From contig JAAYKD010000051.1 of the NCBI GenBank assembly GCA_012522585.1, positions 1-46,363 on the forward strand: a stretch of 46,363 nucleotides of DNA. The letters run 5' to 3'. The stretch is from Bacillota bacterium. Its GTDB lineage: Bacteria; Bacillota; JAAYKD01. The position numbers and the translations under genes were made by a program. Positions 9,515 to 17,986 of the stretch are shown here, in pieces (the stretch's first letter is position 1; each line of letters opens with the position of its first letter). A model generated the notes under the pieces. The model was given only the letters and a program-made list of their open reading frames with translations, did not search any database and had not been told where the DNA came from.

Positions 9515-10693
9515 TTGAAATTAGAATTTTCAAACAGAATCGCCGCCATGCAACCTTCAGCTATCAGAGAAATTCTGAAAGCAACGGCTGATCCAAACAT
9601 TATTCCCTTTGCAGCAGGTAATCCAGCTCCCGAAGCCTTTCCGGCTGAAGCTATTGCCAAGTTTAGTGCAGAAATTCTAGAGACCAATCCCATCGGTGCA
9701 TTGCAATATTCTCTTTCCGAAGGTTATCCTCTGCTCAGAGAGACCTTAAAAGTTTATATGAAAGAGCATTTTAATATTGGTCGTGAATTTGACGATATCA
9801 ATATTATGTCCGGTGCCCAACAGGTTATGGACTACACAGCCAAAGTTCTTTTAAATGAAGGCGACACGGTTATCTGTGAAAACCCAACCTTTATTGGAAC
9901 TTTGAATACCTTCCGTTCCTATGCTTTGAACTTGGTTGGTTTACCCATGGAAGATGATGGTATCAGGCCTGAAGATTTAGAGGCAGCTATTTTGGCCAAC
10001 CCCAATACTAAGCTGATCTATCTGATCCCCACCTTCCAAAATCCTTCCGGCCGCACCATGAGTTTAGCCAAAAGAAAAGCCGTCTATGAAATTGCCGTCA
10101 AGCACAATATTTTAATTCTGGAAGACAACCCCTATGGTGAGTTGCGTTTCGAAGGGGAGACCCTTCCAACAATTAAATCTTTAGATGAAAAAGGCGTAGT
10201 TATTTATGCTGGTTCCTTCTCTAAAGTTGTGTCTCCTGGCATGCGCGTTGGTTTTGCTGTAGCCCACAAGGATATTCTTTCCAAGATGACCATAGCCAAG
10301 CAGTGCAATGATGTTCATACAAATATTTCAGCCCAAATGGTCATTCATAAGCTTCTGACCGAGTTTGATTTCCCGGCACACTTGGAAAGATTGCGCGGAA
10401 TCTACCGCAGAAAATGCAATCTCATGCTCAATGCCTTAGATGAAAAGATGCCCACTGTTAAACATACCTTACCCAGCGGTGGCCTTTTCGTTTGGTGTGA
10501 TTTGCCTGAAGGAATTGATATTCATGAATTCACTCAAGAAGTTTTAGCAGCCGGCGTAGCTATAGTCCCAGGTAACAACTTCTTTGTCGATTCCAATATG
10601 CCCACACAATCGGTGCGCCTAAATTATTCAACGCCAACCGATGAGCAATTGGTCAAAGGCGTGGACATTTTAGCTAAAATTCTCAACAAGTAA
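9515..10693 (+). CDS. PLP-dependent class I/II aminotransferase (2-aminoadipate/aromatic transaminase-like)
   Basis: This enzyme of about 392 residues has the fold-type I aminotransferase layout. Early residues read MQPSAIREILKATADPNIIPFAAGNP, as in the LysN/KAT-II and MocR-like branch, here without a DNA-binding domain. The PLP-contact region LEDNPYGELRF and the Schiff-base lysine in GSFSKVVSPGMRVGF are intact, as is the C-terminal arginine in SVRLNYS. The family moves amino groups between amino acids and 2-oxo acids. The substrate (2-aminoadipate, aromatic or branched-chain) cannot be read from sequence. The start is uncertain: TTG at 9515 sits 8 bases after AGGAG, while GTG at 9506 has only AAAAGGG upstream. 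It stands as a single gene with a stem-loop behind it. Confidence 0.88.
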   Translation: MKLEFSNRIAAMQPSAIREILKATADPNIIPFAAGNPAPEAFPAEAIAKFSAEILETNPIGALQYSLSEGYPLLRETLKVYMKEHFNIGREFDDINIMSGAQQVMDYTAKVLLNEGDTVICENPTFIGTLNTFRSYALNLVGLPMEDDGIRPEDLEAAILANPNTKLIYLIPTFQNPSGRTMSLAKRKAVYEIAVKHNILILEDNPYGELRFEGETLPTIKSLDEKGVVIYAGSFSKVVSPGMRVGFAVAHKDILSKMTIAKQCNDVHTNISAQMVIHKLLTEFDFPAHLERLRGIYRRKCNLMLNALDEKMPTVKHTLPSGGLFVWCDLPEGIDIHEFTQEVLAAGVAIVPGNNFFVDSNMPTQSVRLNYSTPTDEQLVKGVDILAKILNK

Positions 10694-10699
10694 CTAAAG

Positions 10700-10730
10700 G
10701 GCTATCTTTTGGTTCAAGCCAAAGATAGCC
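10700..10730 (+). terminator. Stem-loop after the aminotransferase gene
   Basis: GGCTATCTTTTGG pairs with CCAAAGATAGCC with one bulged T and a TTCAAG loop. The U tract after it is poor (TAAATTCT), so it may attenuate rather than fully terminate, and the next gene on the same strand starts 26 bases later. Confidence 0.5.
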
Positions 10731-10755
10731 TAAATTCTGAAATGGGGTGGAAAAG

Positions 10756-11670
10756 ATGCGACCGCGTAGTGAGCGGAAGAAAAGTCAAAAGAAAAAGTCA
10801 AATACTCCTTGGATTGTTCTGGCTATGCTCTTGGCTTTAGCTATAGGTTTCTTTTCTGCTCCATTTCTTATTAATAAAGTCTCACAAATAGAAGAAGGAT
10901 TTTTAGCCCAGCCTTTTTTCCAAAATTTAATCGAAAATTTCGAAGAGTCATATTTTGGTCAAGGGCTGAGCTCTTTTTGGCAGAATAGAAAATCTGGCAG
11001 TGAAAATGGTTTAATCGATGATCCAAAAGATCCAGGTGTAGATGAGCCTCCATCTCAGATTGAGCCTCCGGATGAGCCTGGCATTCTGCCCACTGATGAA
11101 GAAGATAAGATTCTTTTAGATTTTCCTCAGATGGAAGTCTGGTTGTTGCAATTAGCTTTCAGCCAAGACCTTGACTGGGCAGTTCAATATAGAGAAAGCT
11201 TAGAGTCTGAGTTGCCCATCTATATAGAGGAAAAAAATTCAGGGGCAATTTTGTTTTTAGGGCCTTATCCAAATTCTTTAGCTGCTCAGGAAGATTTAGA
11301 AGAAGCCGAATCCATAGGCTTTGATGAAGCTTATCCGGCAGCCTGGAACTGGCCAGAAGCTCGATTAAACTATGAAGCTTCCAATCAAGATGATTTGGTT
11401 AAAGCTAAAACCACTGCTGCATTTTTAAATATTGTCTCTCTTTTCTGGCAAGAAAATATTGATCTTAATATTTTGGCAGAGGAACTACAAATTTTAAATT
11501 CAACCAATTTTGCTTTTAACAATCCGGAAGATCAAATTGAATGGAATCATCGCTTGGAAATTTTACAAGAGCTATTCGTCGAACCTTCCAATGAAAGTTT
11601 AAAGGCTGAAATAATCTCCCTGGTTTTTAATGATAGAATCTTCTATCAAGCCTTGGATATTATTTCTTGA
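10756..11670 (+). CDS. Membrane-anchored SPOR-like domain protein
   Basis: This 304-residue protein has a very basic N-terminus (RPRSERKKSQKKK), one membrane segment (about residues 20-40) and an acidic/proline linker (about 90-120). A domain at about 125-195 resembles SPOR: it opens VWLLQLAFSQD, continues LPIYIEE, and has LFLGPYPNSLAAQEDLEEAE, the usual order of beta strand, helix and GPY turn. SPOR domains bind denuded septal peptidoglycan, which would place this protein at division or sporulation septa. The rest (about 200-304) is helical and unrecognised. The ATG at 10756 is chosen over GTG 10747 because GGGGTGG precedes it by 5 bases. The SPOR call is by pattern only. Confidence 0.65.
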   Translation: MRPRSERKKSQKKKSNTPWIVLAMLLALAIGFFSAPFLINKVSQIEEGFLAQPFFQNLIENFEESYFGQGLSSFWQNRKSGSENGLIDDPKDPGVDEPPSQIEPPDEPGILPTDEEDKILLDFPQMEVWLLQLAFSQDLDWAVQYRESLESELPIYIEEKNSGAILFLGPYPNSLAAQEDLEEAESIGFDEAYPAAWNWPEARLNYEASNQDDLVKAKTTAAFLNIVSLFWQENIDLNILAEELQILNSTNFAFNNPEDQIEWNHRLEILQELFVEPSNESLKAEIISLVFNDRIFYQALDIIS

Positions 11671-11765
11671 TTCAATAAAATATGGCGGAAATATTTTCAC
11701 AATGAAAAAAATACATTTTTCTATAAAGTATGTGAGAATAATATGGTAATATAACTCTATATATG

Positions 11766-11774
11766 TGTTATAAT
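11766..11774 (+). promoter_or_regulatory. Possible extended -10 promoter of the rnf operon
   Basis: TGT-TATAAT at 11766-11774 is an extended -10 element about 64 bases before rnfC. No good -35 hexamer is visible at the right spacing. Confidence 0.4.
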
Positions 11775-11837
11775 ATGTTGTGTGATTATAGATATAGTGA
11801 AATAATGAACAAAGATTCACAGTAAGAGGTGGCTTTT

Positions 11838-13160
11838 ATGCGCTTAAGAACATTTCGTGGTGGTATTTATCCACCTGCTATGAAGGGGACATCCCAAAGG
11901 CCGATTGTCGATTTGCCGGCACCGGCTCATGTTGTCATCCCAATGCAACAGCATGTAGGGACTACATGCTCTCCTCTGGTCAAAGTAGGGGATACAGTTA
12001 AAATTGGCCAAAAAATTGGCCAATGCACTACTTTTATCAGTGCCCCCATTCATGCCAGTATATCCGGTAAAGTCAAATCCATCGGGGCAGTTGACGTAGC
12101 CAACGGAAACAAAGTCCTGGCTATAACAATTGAAAATGACTTTCAGAACACCCTTGTCGAAGGTATAGCACCGCCGCCTCCCTTAGAAGAGCTGAGCCCG
12201 GCTGAGATAGCTGAGCTAGTTCGAGAAGCAGGTATTGTAGGTATGGGCGGGGCAGGGTTTCCAACATCTGTCAAATTGACTCCGCCTGCTGATGTTAAAA
12301 TCGATATGATTATCATCAATGCAGTTGAATGTGAACCTTATTTAACCTGCGATCAGATGATCATCATCGAAGAAGTCAATTATATGATCAGCGGTATTCG
12401 AGCTATCATGAAGGCACTTGGCTTAGATCATGCTTGTATTGGCATCAAGATCAATATGGAAGGTGCTATTGACAGACTGCACGAAATCATTTTGGAAGAA
12501 AAAGGAATAGATATAGTTCCTTTAGTGCCCAAATATCCTCAAGGGGAAGAGCGTCAGCTCATCTATGCTGTCACAGGCAAAGAAGTACCTTCAGGTGCTT
12601 TGCCTCAGGATATAGGTATTGCAGTCTTCAATGCAGCTACTGCTTGGTCCATCGGTCATCTTTTAGCCGATGGTTTGCCCCTAACAGAGAGGGTTATCAC
12701 CGTTGGTGGTGCCGTCAAAGAAGAGGGTAATTACCGAATCAAAGTGGGTACAACTGTAGATCAGGTGATTGAAATGGTCGGAGGCTATACCGATACTCCC
12801 AAGAGCATCATAGTTGGTGGCCCCATGACCGGCTTCGGTCTCTATCATACAAATATACCTTTGACCAAACAAAACAACGGTGTCATCGTTTTGACTGAAG
12901 AGCATGTTAAAGAAGAGGAAATGACCGAGTGTATTCATTGCGGCCAATGTGTGCAGGTTTGTCCTGCTCGCATCATGCCTAATAGAATTGCCAAATTGGT
13001 CAAAAAAGCTGATGTCGATGGGCTGGAAAAGTTCAATGTCCTCGATTGCCGCGATTGTGCAGCTTGCGCCTATGTTTGCCCGGCCAAAATCCCCCTATTA
13101 CACTATATGAAAATCGGTAAAAATTACGTCAACGAAGAAAGAGCCAAAAACCGAGCTTAG
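11838..13160 (+). CDS. rnfC: Rnf electron transport complex subunit C
   Basis: RnfC is the peripheral NADH-reactive subunit of the ferredoxin:NAD+ oxidoreductase. The protein has 440 residues from ATG 11838 (AAGAGGTGG 6 bases upstream; GTG 11829 overlaps that site). It opens with the typical LRTFRGGIYPPAMKG segment and carries a biotinyl-lipoyl-like region (PLVKVGDTVKIGQKIG). The flavin/NADH-binding loop GMGGAGFPTSVK and acidic segment NAVECEPYLT follow. Near the C-terminus are two [4Fe-4S] motifs, CIHCGQCVQVCP and CRDCAACAYVCP. The gene starts the cluster rnfC-D-E-A-B, with a 15-base gap to rnfD. Nothing looks truncated. Confidence 0.96.
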   Translation: MRLRTFRGGIYPPAMKGTSQRPIVDLPAPAHVVIPMQQHVGTTCSPLVKVGDTVKIGQKIGQCTTFISAPIHASISGKVKSIGAVDVANGNKVLAITIENDFQNTLVEGIAPPPPLEELSPAEIAELVREAGIVGMGGAGFPTSVKLTPPADVKIDMIIINAVECEPYLTCDQMIIIEEVNYMISGIRAIMKALGLDHACIGIKINMEGAIDRLHEIILEEKGIDIVPLVPKYPQGEERQLIYAVTGKEVPSGALPQDIGIAVFNAATAWSIGHLLADGLPLTERVITVGGAVKEEGNYRIKVGTTVDQVIEMVGGYTDTPKSIIVGGPMTGFGLYHTNIPLTKQNNGVIVLTEEHVKEEEMTECIHCGQCVQVCPARIMPNRIAKLVKKADVDGLEKFNVLDCRDCAACAYVCPAKIPLLHYMKIGKNYVNEERAKNRA

Positions 13161-13175
13161 AAAGGAGCGACAGAA

Positions 13176-14126
13176 ATGGAAGAAAACAAATTGATTGTTC
13201 TCTCAGCGCCGCATTTTAAATCGCCGCTGACTACTAAAAAAATCATGTTCACAGTCATTCTTGCCTTAATTCCTGCCGCTGCGGCTTCGGTTGTGTTTTT
13301 TGGCATCAAAGCTTTATTGCATATCCTGATCAGCGTAGTAGCCGCTGTAGCTACCGAATTTGTTGTTCAGAAACTTTTGAAGAAGAAGATCAACATTACC
13401 GATGGTTCCGCCATCCTAACAGGGCTTTTAATGGGCATGAACTTGCCTGCTGGAGCCCCTCTTTGGATAGGTGCTGTCGGTTCGATTTTTGCTATAGCCG
13501 TCGTCAAAGAAGCTTTTGGTGGCTTAGGCCAAAACTTCATGAACCCAGCTCTAGCAGCCCGAGCCATGCTTTTAGCCGCTTGGCCTTCCCAAATGGTCTC
13601 TTGGGTAACTCCCATCGATGCCATTGCCACGGCAACCCCTCTGGCTATAGCTAAAGCAGGAGTGCCTGATACAGCCACCTTGCCTTTGCTCTGGGATATG
13701 TTCATCGGTTTCGTCGGCGGTAGCTTAGGGGAGACCTCAGCTCTTGCTCTGATGATCGGTGGAATTTATCTCATCTATAAAGAAATCATAGATTATCGCA
13801 TACCATTGAGCTTTTTAGGCACAGTTTTCGTTCTCGCTACCATCTTTGGAGTAGACGGTATCAATTCCGGTCTGTTCCATCTCTTAGGCGGCGGAGTCAT
13901 GTTAGGAGCTATCTTTATGGCTACCGACTATGTCACCTCACCTTCAACAGCTAAAGGGCGTTGGATCTATGGTATCGGCTGTGGGCTGATCACCATCCTG
14001 ATTCGTTTCTGGGGAGGTTATCCCGAAGGCGTATCCTTCGCTATTTTACTGATGAACATCTGTGCGCCTCTAATTGAAAATTATACCCTGCCCACTAAAT
14101 TCGGAAAGGTGGCTAAAGTAAAATGA
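13176..14126 (+). CDS. rnfD: Rnf electron transport complex subunit D
   Basis: RnfD is an integral membrane subunit (316 residues, many hydrophobic helices) thought to take part in ion translocation and normally to carry covalently bound FMN on a threonine. The segment GLGQNFMNPALAARAMLLAAWP and the region DAIATATPLA (D148-T154) mark the family. The known ApbE flavinylation consensus is D-x-x-S/T-G-A-T; here residues 151-152 are Ala-Thr, so the motif is degenerate although the acceptor Thr154 remains. A GAAAGGAG site precedes the ATG. The stop codon overlaps the rnfE start (ATGA). rnfG, which normally follows, is absent. Confidence 0.95.
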   Translation: MEENKLIVLSAPHFKSPLTTKKIMFTVILALIPAAAASVVFFGIKALLHILISVVAAVATEFVVQKLLKKKINITDGSAILTGLLMGMNLPAGAPLWIGAVGSIFAIAVVKEAFGGLGQNFMNPALAARAMLLAAWPSQMVSWVTPIDAIATATPLAIAKAGVPDTATLPLLWDMFIGFVGGSLGETSALALMIGGIYLIYKEIIDYRIPLSFLGTVFVLATIFGVDGINSGLFHLLGGGVMLGAIFMATDYVTSPSTAKGRWIYGIGCGLITILIRFWGGYPEGVSFAILLMNICAPLIENYTLPTKFGKVAKVK

Positions 14127-14728
14127 AGAACAAATATCTAAAGACTCTGACCGACGGAGTCGTCACAGAAAATCCCCTGTTTCGTTTAGTTTTAGGTACC
14201 TGCCCGGCTCTGGCAGTATCTTCTGCAGTTGCCAATGGGTTCTGGATGGGCCTCATGGTCATTTTTGTTTTGACTTTTTCCAATATGTTGATTTCGGCCT
14301 TGCGCAATTTTATACCGGATAAAATTCGTATTCCCTGTTATATCGTGATCATTGCAACATTCGTCACCATAGTCGATTTGCTGATGGCCGCTTATATGCA
14401 CGAAATGCACAAAACATTGGGTATCTTTATCCCTCTGATTGTTGTTAACTGTATAATTTTGGCCAGAGCAGAGAGCTTTGCTTCCAAAAACTCCATCCTG
14501 CATTCAGCAGTTGACGGTATTGGCATGGGCTTAGGCTTCATGGCAGCTTTGATGATCGTTGCCACTTTCCGCGAAGTTTTAGGCAATGGCACCTTTTTCA
14601 ATATTCGTGTTCTGCCAGCCGGCTTCCCGGTAGCCAAAGTAATGGTGGAAGCCCCCGGAGCTTTTATTACCCTCGGTTTGGTTTTAGGTTTGATCAACCT
14701 GATTACCGCTCGCAGTAAAACAGCTTAG
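14123..14728 (+). CDS. rnfE: Rnf electron transport complex subunit E
   Basis: RnfE (201 residues) is a six-helix membrane subunit related to RnfA. Together they hold an iron centre in the membrane through two cysteines each. Here these are Cys27 (LGTCPALAVS) and Cys110 (VVNCIILARAE). The C-terminal segment VLGNGTFFNIRVLP is typical of RnfE and not of RnfG. There is no signal anchor plus periplasmic FMN domain, so this is not RnfG. It starts inside the rnfD stop codon, which indicates translational coupling. Confidence 0.95.
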   Translation: MKNKYLKTLTDGVVTENPLFRLVLGTCPALAVSSAVANGFWMGLMVIFVLTFSNMLISALRNFIPDKIRIPCYIVIIATFVTIVDLLMAAYMHEMHKTLGIFIPLIVVNCIILARAESFASKNSILHSAVDGIGMGLGFMAALMIVATFREVLGNGTFFNIRVLPAGFPVAKVMVEAPGAFITLGLVLGLINLITARSKTA

Positions 14729-14742
14729 AAAGGAGAAAACAA

Positions 14743-15333
14743 ATGAAGTTTATTTCCATATTATTAGCCGGAATTTTAATCAACAACTTTATTTTTGTCA
14801 GATTCTTAGGCATCTGTCCTTTCTTAGGTGTTTCTCAAAAAGTTGAAACAGCTGTGGGAATGGGTGTAGCCGTTACTTTTGTTATGACAGTAGCCTCAGG
14901 GATAACCTGGTTAATTCAGCATTATGTTTTAGATTTGTTCGGCATACCCTATATGCAAACAGTTGCTTTTATTTTAGTCATAGCAGCCTTGGTTCAGTTT
15001 GTAGAAATGGTCATTCAAAAGACCAGCCCTACTCTCTATCAGGCTTTGGGCGTTTATCTGCCTCTGATCACGACCAACTGTGCCGTTTTAGGTGTAACAG
15101 TTTTGAATATTCAAAGCGATCACAATTTCTTTTATGCTATGGTCAACGGTTTTGCCGCTGCCTTAGGCTTCCTGCTGGCTATCACCTTGATGGCAGGAGT
15201 GCGTGAGAAGCTGGAGTTTTCCAATATTCCCAAAAGCTTACAAGGATTCCCCATGGCATTCATCACTGCCGGTTTGATGGCAGTCGCTTTCTATGGTTTC
15301 CAAGGCTTGTTTAAAGACTTTTTAGTCTTATAA
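14743..15333 (+). CDS. rnfA: Rnf electron transport complex subunit A
   Basis: RnfA (196 residues) is the second six-helix core subunit. Cys25 (FLGICPFLGVS) and Cys113 (TTNCAVLGV) match the iron-binding pair, arranged inversely to RnfE. GAAAGGAG lies before the ATG, 14 bases after rnfE. Confidence 0.96.
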   Translation: MKFISILLAGILINNFIFVRFLGICPFLGVSQKVETAVGMGVAVTFVMTVASGITWLIQHYVLDLFGIPYMQTVAFILVIAALVQFVEMVIQKTSPTLYQALGVYLPLITTNCAVLGVTVLNIQSDHNFFYAMVNGFAAALGFLLAITLMAGVREKLEFSNIPKSLQGFPMAFITAGLMAVAFYGFQGLFKDFLVL

Positions 15334-15346
15334 GGAGGCATGAATT

Positions 15347-16213
15347 ATGATACAGAGTATTGCTTCATTGGGAATTTTAGGAGCAGCTTTTGGAGCCCTC
15401 CTGGCTTTTGCCGGAACAAAATTTGCGGTAGAAGTCGATCCTAAGGAAGAAGCCGTTTTAATAGCTCTGCCTGGTGCTAACTGCGGTGCCTGTGGCTATC
15501 CCGGTTGTGCCGGCTTTGCAGCAGCTGTGGTCAGCGGTAAGGCTCCCGTCGATGGTTGTCCTGTAGGCGGCCCTTCGGTTGCAGCTAAATTAGGGGAAAT
15601 TATGGGTCAGGCTGTTGACGGAGATGGTCTGGTCAAAATTGCAGCTCGAATGTGCAGTGGCGATTGTGATATTCGAGGCGATTACCAGAGTATTGATACC
15701 TGCCGGGCAGCCCATATCATGGGCGGAGGGGCGCAAGCTTGTGCCTTTGCCTGTTTAGGTTTTGGCGATTGCGTCGCTGTCTGTCCTTTCGATGCCATTC
15801 ATATGAGCGAAAAGGGCATACCCATCATCGACGAAGAGAAATGTCAAAACTGCGGTAAGTGCATTATCGAATGCCCCAAGAACTTGCTGATCGAGGTGCC
15901 CAAAGCATCTGCCGTTCATGTCAACTGTTCTTCCCAGGATACCGGGCCGGATACCAGAAAAACCGGTTGTGCAACCGGTTGCATTGTCTGTGGTATTTGT
16001 GAACGAGTCTGTCCTCATGACGCTATTCATGTGGTCAGAGACCCTGCCAATGATAGCTGGCCAAATCCCCGAGGTTTAAGAAATATTGCCATCATAGATT
16101 ACTCCAAATGTGTAAGCTGTGGTCTCTGTGTAGAAAAATGCCCAACCAAAGCATTGGTTCTACAAGAGGGAAAAGAGCAAGGCTCTCGGGAGGCCCGAGT
16201 AGCGGTTCAATAA
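15347..16213 (+). CDS. rnfB: Rnf electron transport complex subunit B (multi-cluster ferredoxin-type)
   Basis: RnfB (288 residues) accepts electrons from reduced ferredoxin. A single N-terminal membrane helix (about 1-25) precedes the 4Fe-4S domain CGACGYPGCAGFAAAV. Further cysteine motifs follow: CAFACLGFGDCVAVCP, CQNCGKCIIECP, CIVCGICERVCP and CVSCGLCVEKCP, so several [4Fe-4S] clusters are expected. The gene has a GGAGG site, lies 13 bases after rnfA and ends the operon, followed by a strong terminator. Confidence 0.96.
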   Translation: MIQSIASLGILGAAFGALLAFAGTKFAVEVDPKEEAVLIALPGANCGACGYPGCAGFAAAVVSGKAPVDGCPVGGPSVAAKLGEIMGQAVDGDGLVKIAARMCSGDCDIRGDYQSIDTCRAAHIMGGGAQACAFACLGFGDCVAVCPFDAIHMSEKGIPIIDEEKCQNCGKCIIECPKNLLIEVPKASAVHVNCSSQDTGPDTRKTGCATGCIVCGICERVCPHDAIHVVRDPANDSWPNPRGLRNIAIIDYSKCVSCGLCVEKCPTKALVLQEGKEQGSREARVAVQ

Positions 16214-16227
16214 GTTTAAAATGAAAA

Positions 16228-16282
16228 GCCCCAGTCTTTGAAGCAAAGTTTAAGCCTCGAAGACTGGGGTTGTTTTTTTTAA
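16228..16282 (+). terminator. Rho-independent terminator of the rnf operon
   Basis: CCCCAGTCTT (16229-16238) pairs with AAGACTGGGG (16260-16269), and TTGTTTTTTTT follows. It sits between rnfB and the convergent cytidine deaminase gene. Confidence 0.9.
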
Positions 16283-16285
16283 TTT

Positions 16286-16687
16286 CTATTTTCCTTTGTT
16301 CAATTCCTCTTGGTTAAAACCATAGGGCAGAAGCTCCCTCAAATTGTGTTTGCGTAAAACTCCCTCAGCATTGCCCACAATTATTTCTAAATCTGGGGCA
16401 AATTCATAGAGCAGTTGGCGGCAAATACCACAAGGATAGGTAAAATCACCGGAGATGCTGGCTACTGCCATTTTTCGGAATTCTCTTTCACCAGCGCTGA
16501 TAGCACTGACCAAGGCAGATCTTTCAGCACAGATGGTAGCTCCATAGGAGGCACTTTCTACATTACTGCCGGTATAGACTTCGCCACCTGCAGTCAAAAG
16601 CGCAGCCCCTACATTGAATTTGGAATAAGGAACATAGGAATGTTTCGTTTGTTCCTGGGCCAGTTGGAAAAGTTTTTTATCATCCAT
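16286..16687 (-). CDS. cdd: Cytidine deaminase
   Basis: This 133-residue enzyme deaminates cytidine and deoxycytidine to uridine and deoxyuridine in pyrimidine salvage. The zinc/catalytic motif is C53-A-E55 (TICAERSALV) and P-C86-G-I-C89. The N-terminal YSKFNVGAAL and SNVESASYGAT blocks bind the nucleoside. The start at 16687 is supported by AGAGGTG a few bases upstream and by the usual length of about 130 residues. The frame is open 48 codons further upstream, but that extension does not belong to the family. It is convergent with rnfB and divergent from the methyltransferase gene. Confidence 0.95.
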   Translation of the reverse strand: MDDKKLFQLAQEQTKHSYVPYSKFNVGAALLTAGGEVYTGSNVESASYGATICAERSALVSAISAGEREFRKMAVASISGDFTYPCGICRQLLYEFAPDLEIIVGNAEGVLRKHNLRELLPYGFNQEELNKGK

Positions 16688-16784
16688 AGTTTTCACCTCT
16701 ATCTGAGTTTGAAATGTTTTGGCAAGGGTTTCTCTTAAGTCGTGGCGAAAAATGTAATAGCTTTTAAAAAAGGATGAAAGATAT

Positions 16785-17966
16785 ATGATCGATCTTGACA
16801 ATATAAGTAACCAGCAGACAGAATTTATCAAAACAGAAAATCACATTCCCGTTTATCAGGATGAATTTTGGACGGCCAAACAAAGGCAGATGTCCAGTCT
16901 TCATGAGATTTCTTATCGGGCTTGCTTCAAAGGGGAGTTGCCCCATTTTTTTATTGACAAGTATTCCCAAGAAGGGGATGTTATCTACGATCCTTTTGCT
17001 GGTCGTGGCACCACTGCTGTGCAAGCCTCTTTGATGGGCAGGCGCTTTATCTCCAACGATATAAACCCTTTGAGTGCAATTTTAGCCGAACCCAGGACAA
17101 ATCCTCCCAGTTTTGCTGCTGTTGCCAAGCGCTTAGAGCAGATTCCTTTAGATCTTGAGCTGCCTCCTGAAGACGATCAAGACCTCTTGCCCTTTTATCA
17201 CCCAGAGACTCTCCAAGAGCTAAAAGCTCTGCGCTATTATCTGCAAGTAAAAAGAGCTTCAGGCACTGAGGATATTCTCGATCGCTGGATTCGCATGGTG
17301 GCAACTAACCGCCTGACCGGCCACTCTTCTGGTTTTTTCTCTTATTATACAATGCCCCCCAATCTGGCAGTCAGCCCGGAAAGGCAGAAGAAAATAAACC
17401 TCAAGTATTCCCACAAAGGCTTTTTATATAAGGATGTTAAAGCCCTGATTTTAAAGAAGACCAAAAGTCTTTTAAAAGATAAACCAGAAAATTGGCCCGG
17501 CCTGGGAGGGCAATTTCTCCACAGCGATGCCGCTCAGACCTATGCTATTGCAGACAATTCAGTCAAGCTGATCATTACCTCTCCGCCTTTTTTAGATCAA
17601 GTTCAATACGTTAAAGATAATTGGCTGCGCTGTTGGTTTAATCATTTAGACGCTGATCAAATAGAGAAACGGATCACCCATCTCTCTTCTCCGGAAAAAT
17701 GGAGTCAAGCCATGGGCCAAATTTTTCGAGAATTTTATCGGGTCTTACAACCCGGAGGCATGGGAGCCTTTGAGGTTGGAGAAGTGCGCAAAGGCAAAGT
17801 CTATTTAGAAGATTTAGTCCTGCCTGAGCTGATCAAGGCGGACTTAGTACCTCAGGCTCTTTTGATCAACTCCCAAGAATTCAGTAAAACAGCCAATATC
17901 TGGGGAGTCAAGAATAACCTCAAGGGCACCAATACCAATCGTATAATTTTGTTTCAAAAAGAATAA
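16785..17966 (+). CDS. DNA methyltransferase (N4-cytosine/N6-adenine type), no restriction partner
   Basis: This 393-residue S-adenosylmethionine-dependent amino-methyltransferase has motif I DPFAGRGTT at residues 69-77, followed by the acidic FISNDINPLS strand. The catalytic motif IV is TSPPF at 265-269, and GGMGAFEVGEVRKG is a later core strand. Motif I precedes motif IV by about 190 residues, opposite to the common beta-group TSPPY enzymes, and the space between could hold the target-recognition domain. There is no restriction endonuclease, specificity subunit or phage gene nearby, so it looks like an orphan methylase. An RNA substrate cannot be excluded. A VOC gene follows 20 bases later. 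Confidence 0.8.
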   Translation: MIDLDNISNQQTEFIKTENHIPVYQDEFWTAKQRQMSSLHEISYRACFKGELPHFFIDKYSQEGDVIYDPFAGRGTTAVQASLMGRRFISNDINPLSAILAEPRTNPPSFAAVAKRLEQIPLDLELPPEDDQDLLPFYHPETLQELKALRYYLQVKRASGTEDILDRWIRMVATNRLTGHSSGFFSYYTMPPNLAVSPERQKKINLKYSHKGFLYKDVKALILKKTKSLLKDKPENWPGLGGQFLHSDAAQTYAIADNSVKLIITSPPFLDQVQYVKDNWLRCWFNHLDADQIEKRITHLSSPEKWSQAMGQIFREFYRVLQPGGMGAFEVGEVRKGKVYLEDLVLPELIKADLVPQALLINSQEFSKTANIWGVKNNLKGTNTNRIILFQKE

Positions 17967-17986
17967 AATATAAAGGAGTTGTCACT

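Noticed and set aside
11677-11699. Terminator after the SPOR protein gene
   Set aside because: AAAATAT/ATATTTT is a short AT-only stem without a U tract.
14123-14728. Possibility that the third rnf gene is rnfG
   Set aside because: It has six hydrophobic helices and the Cys27/Cys110 pair of RnfE and ends with the typical NIRVLP region; it has no FMN-binding domain.
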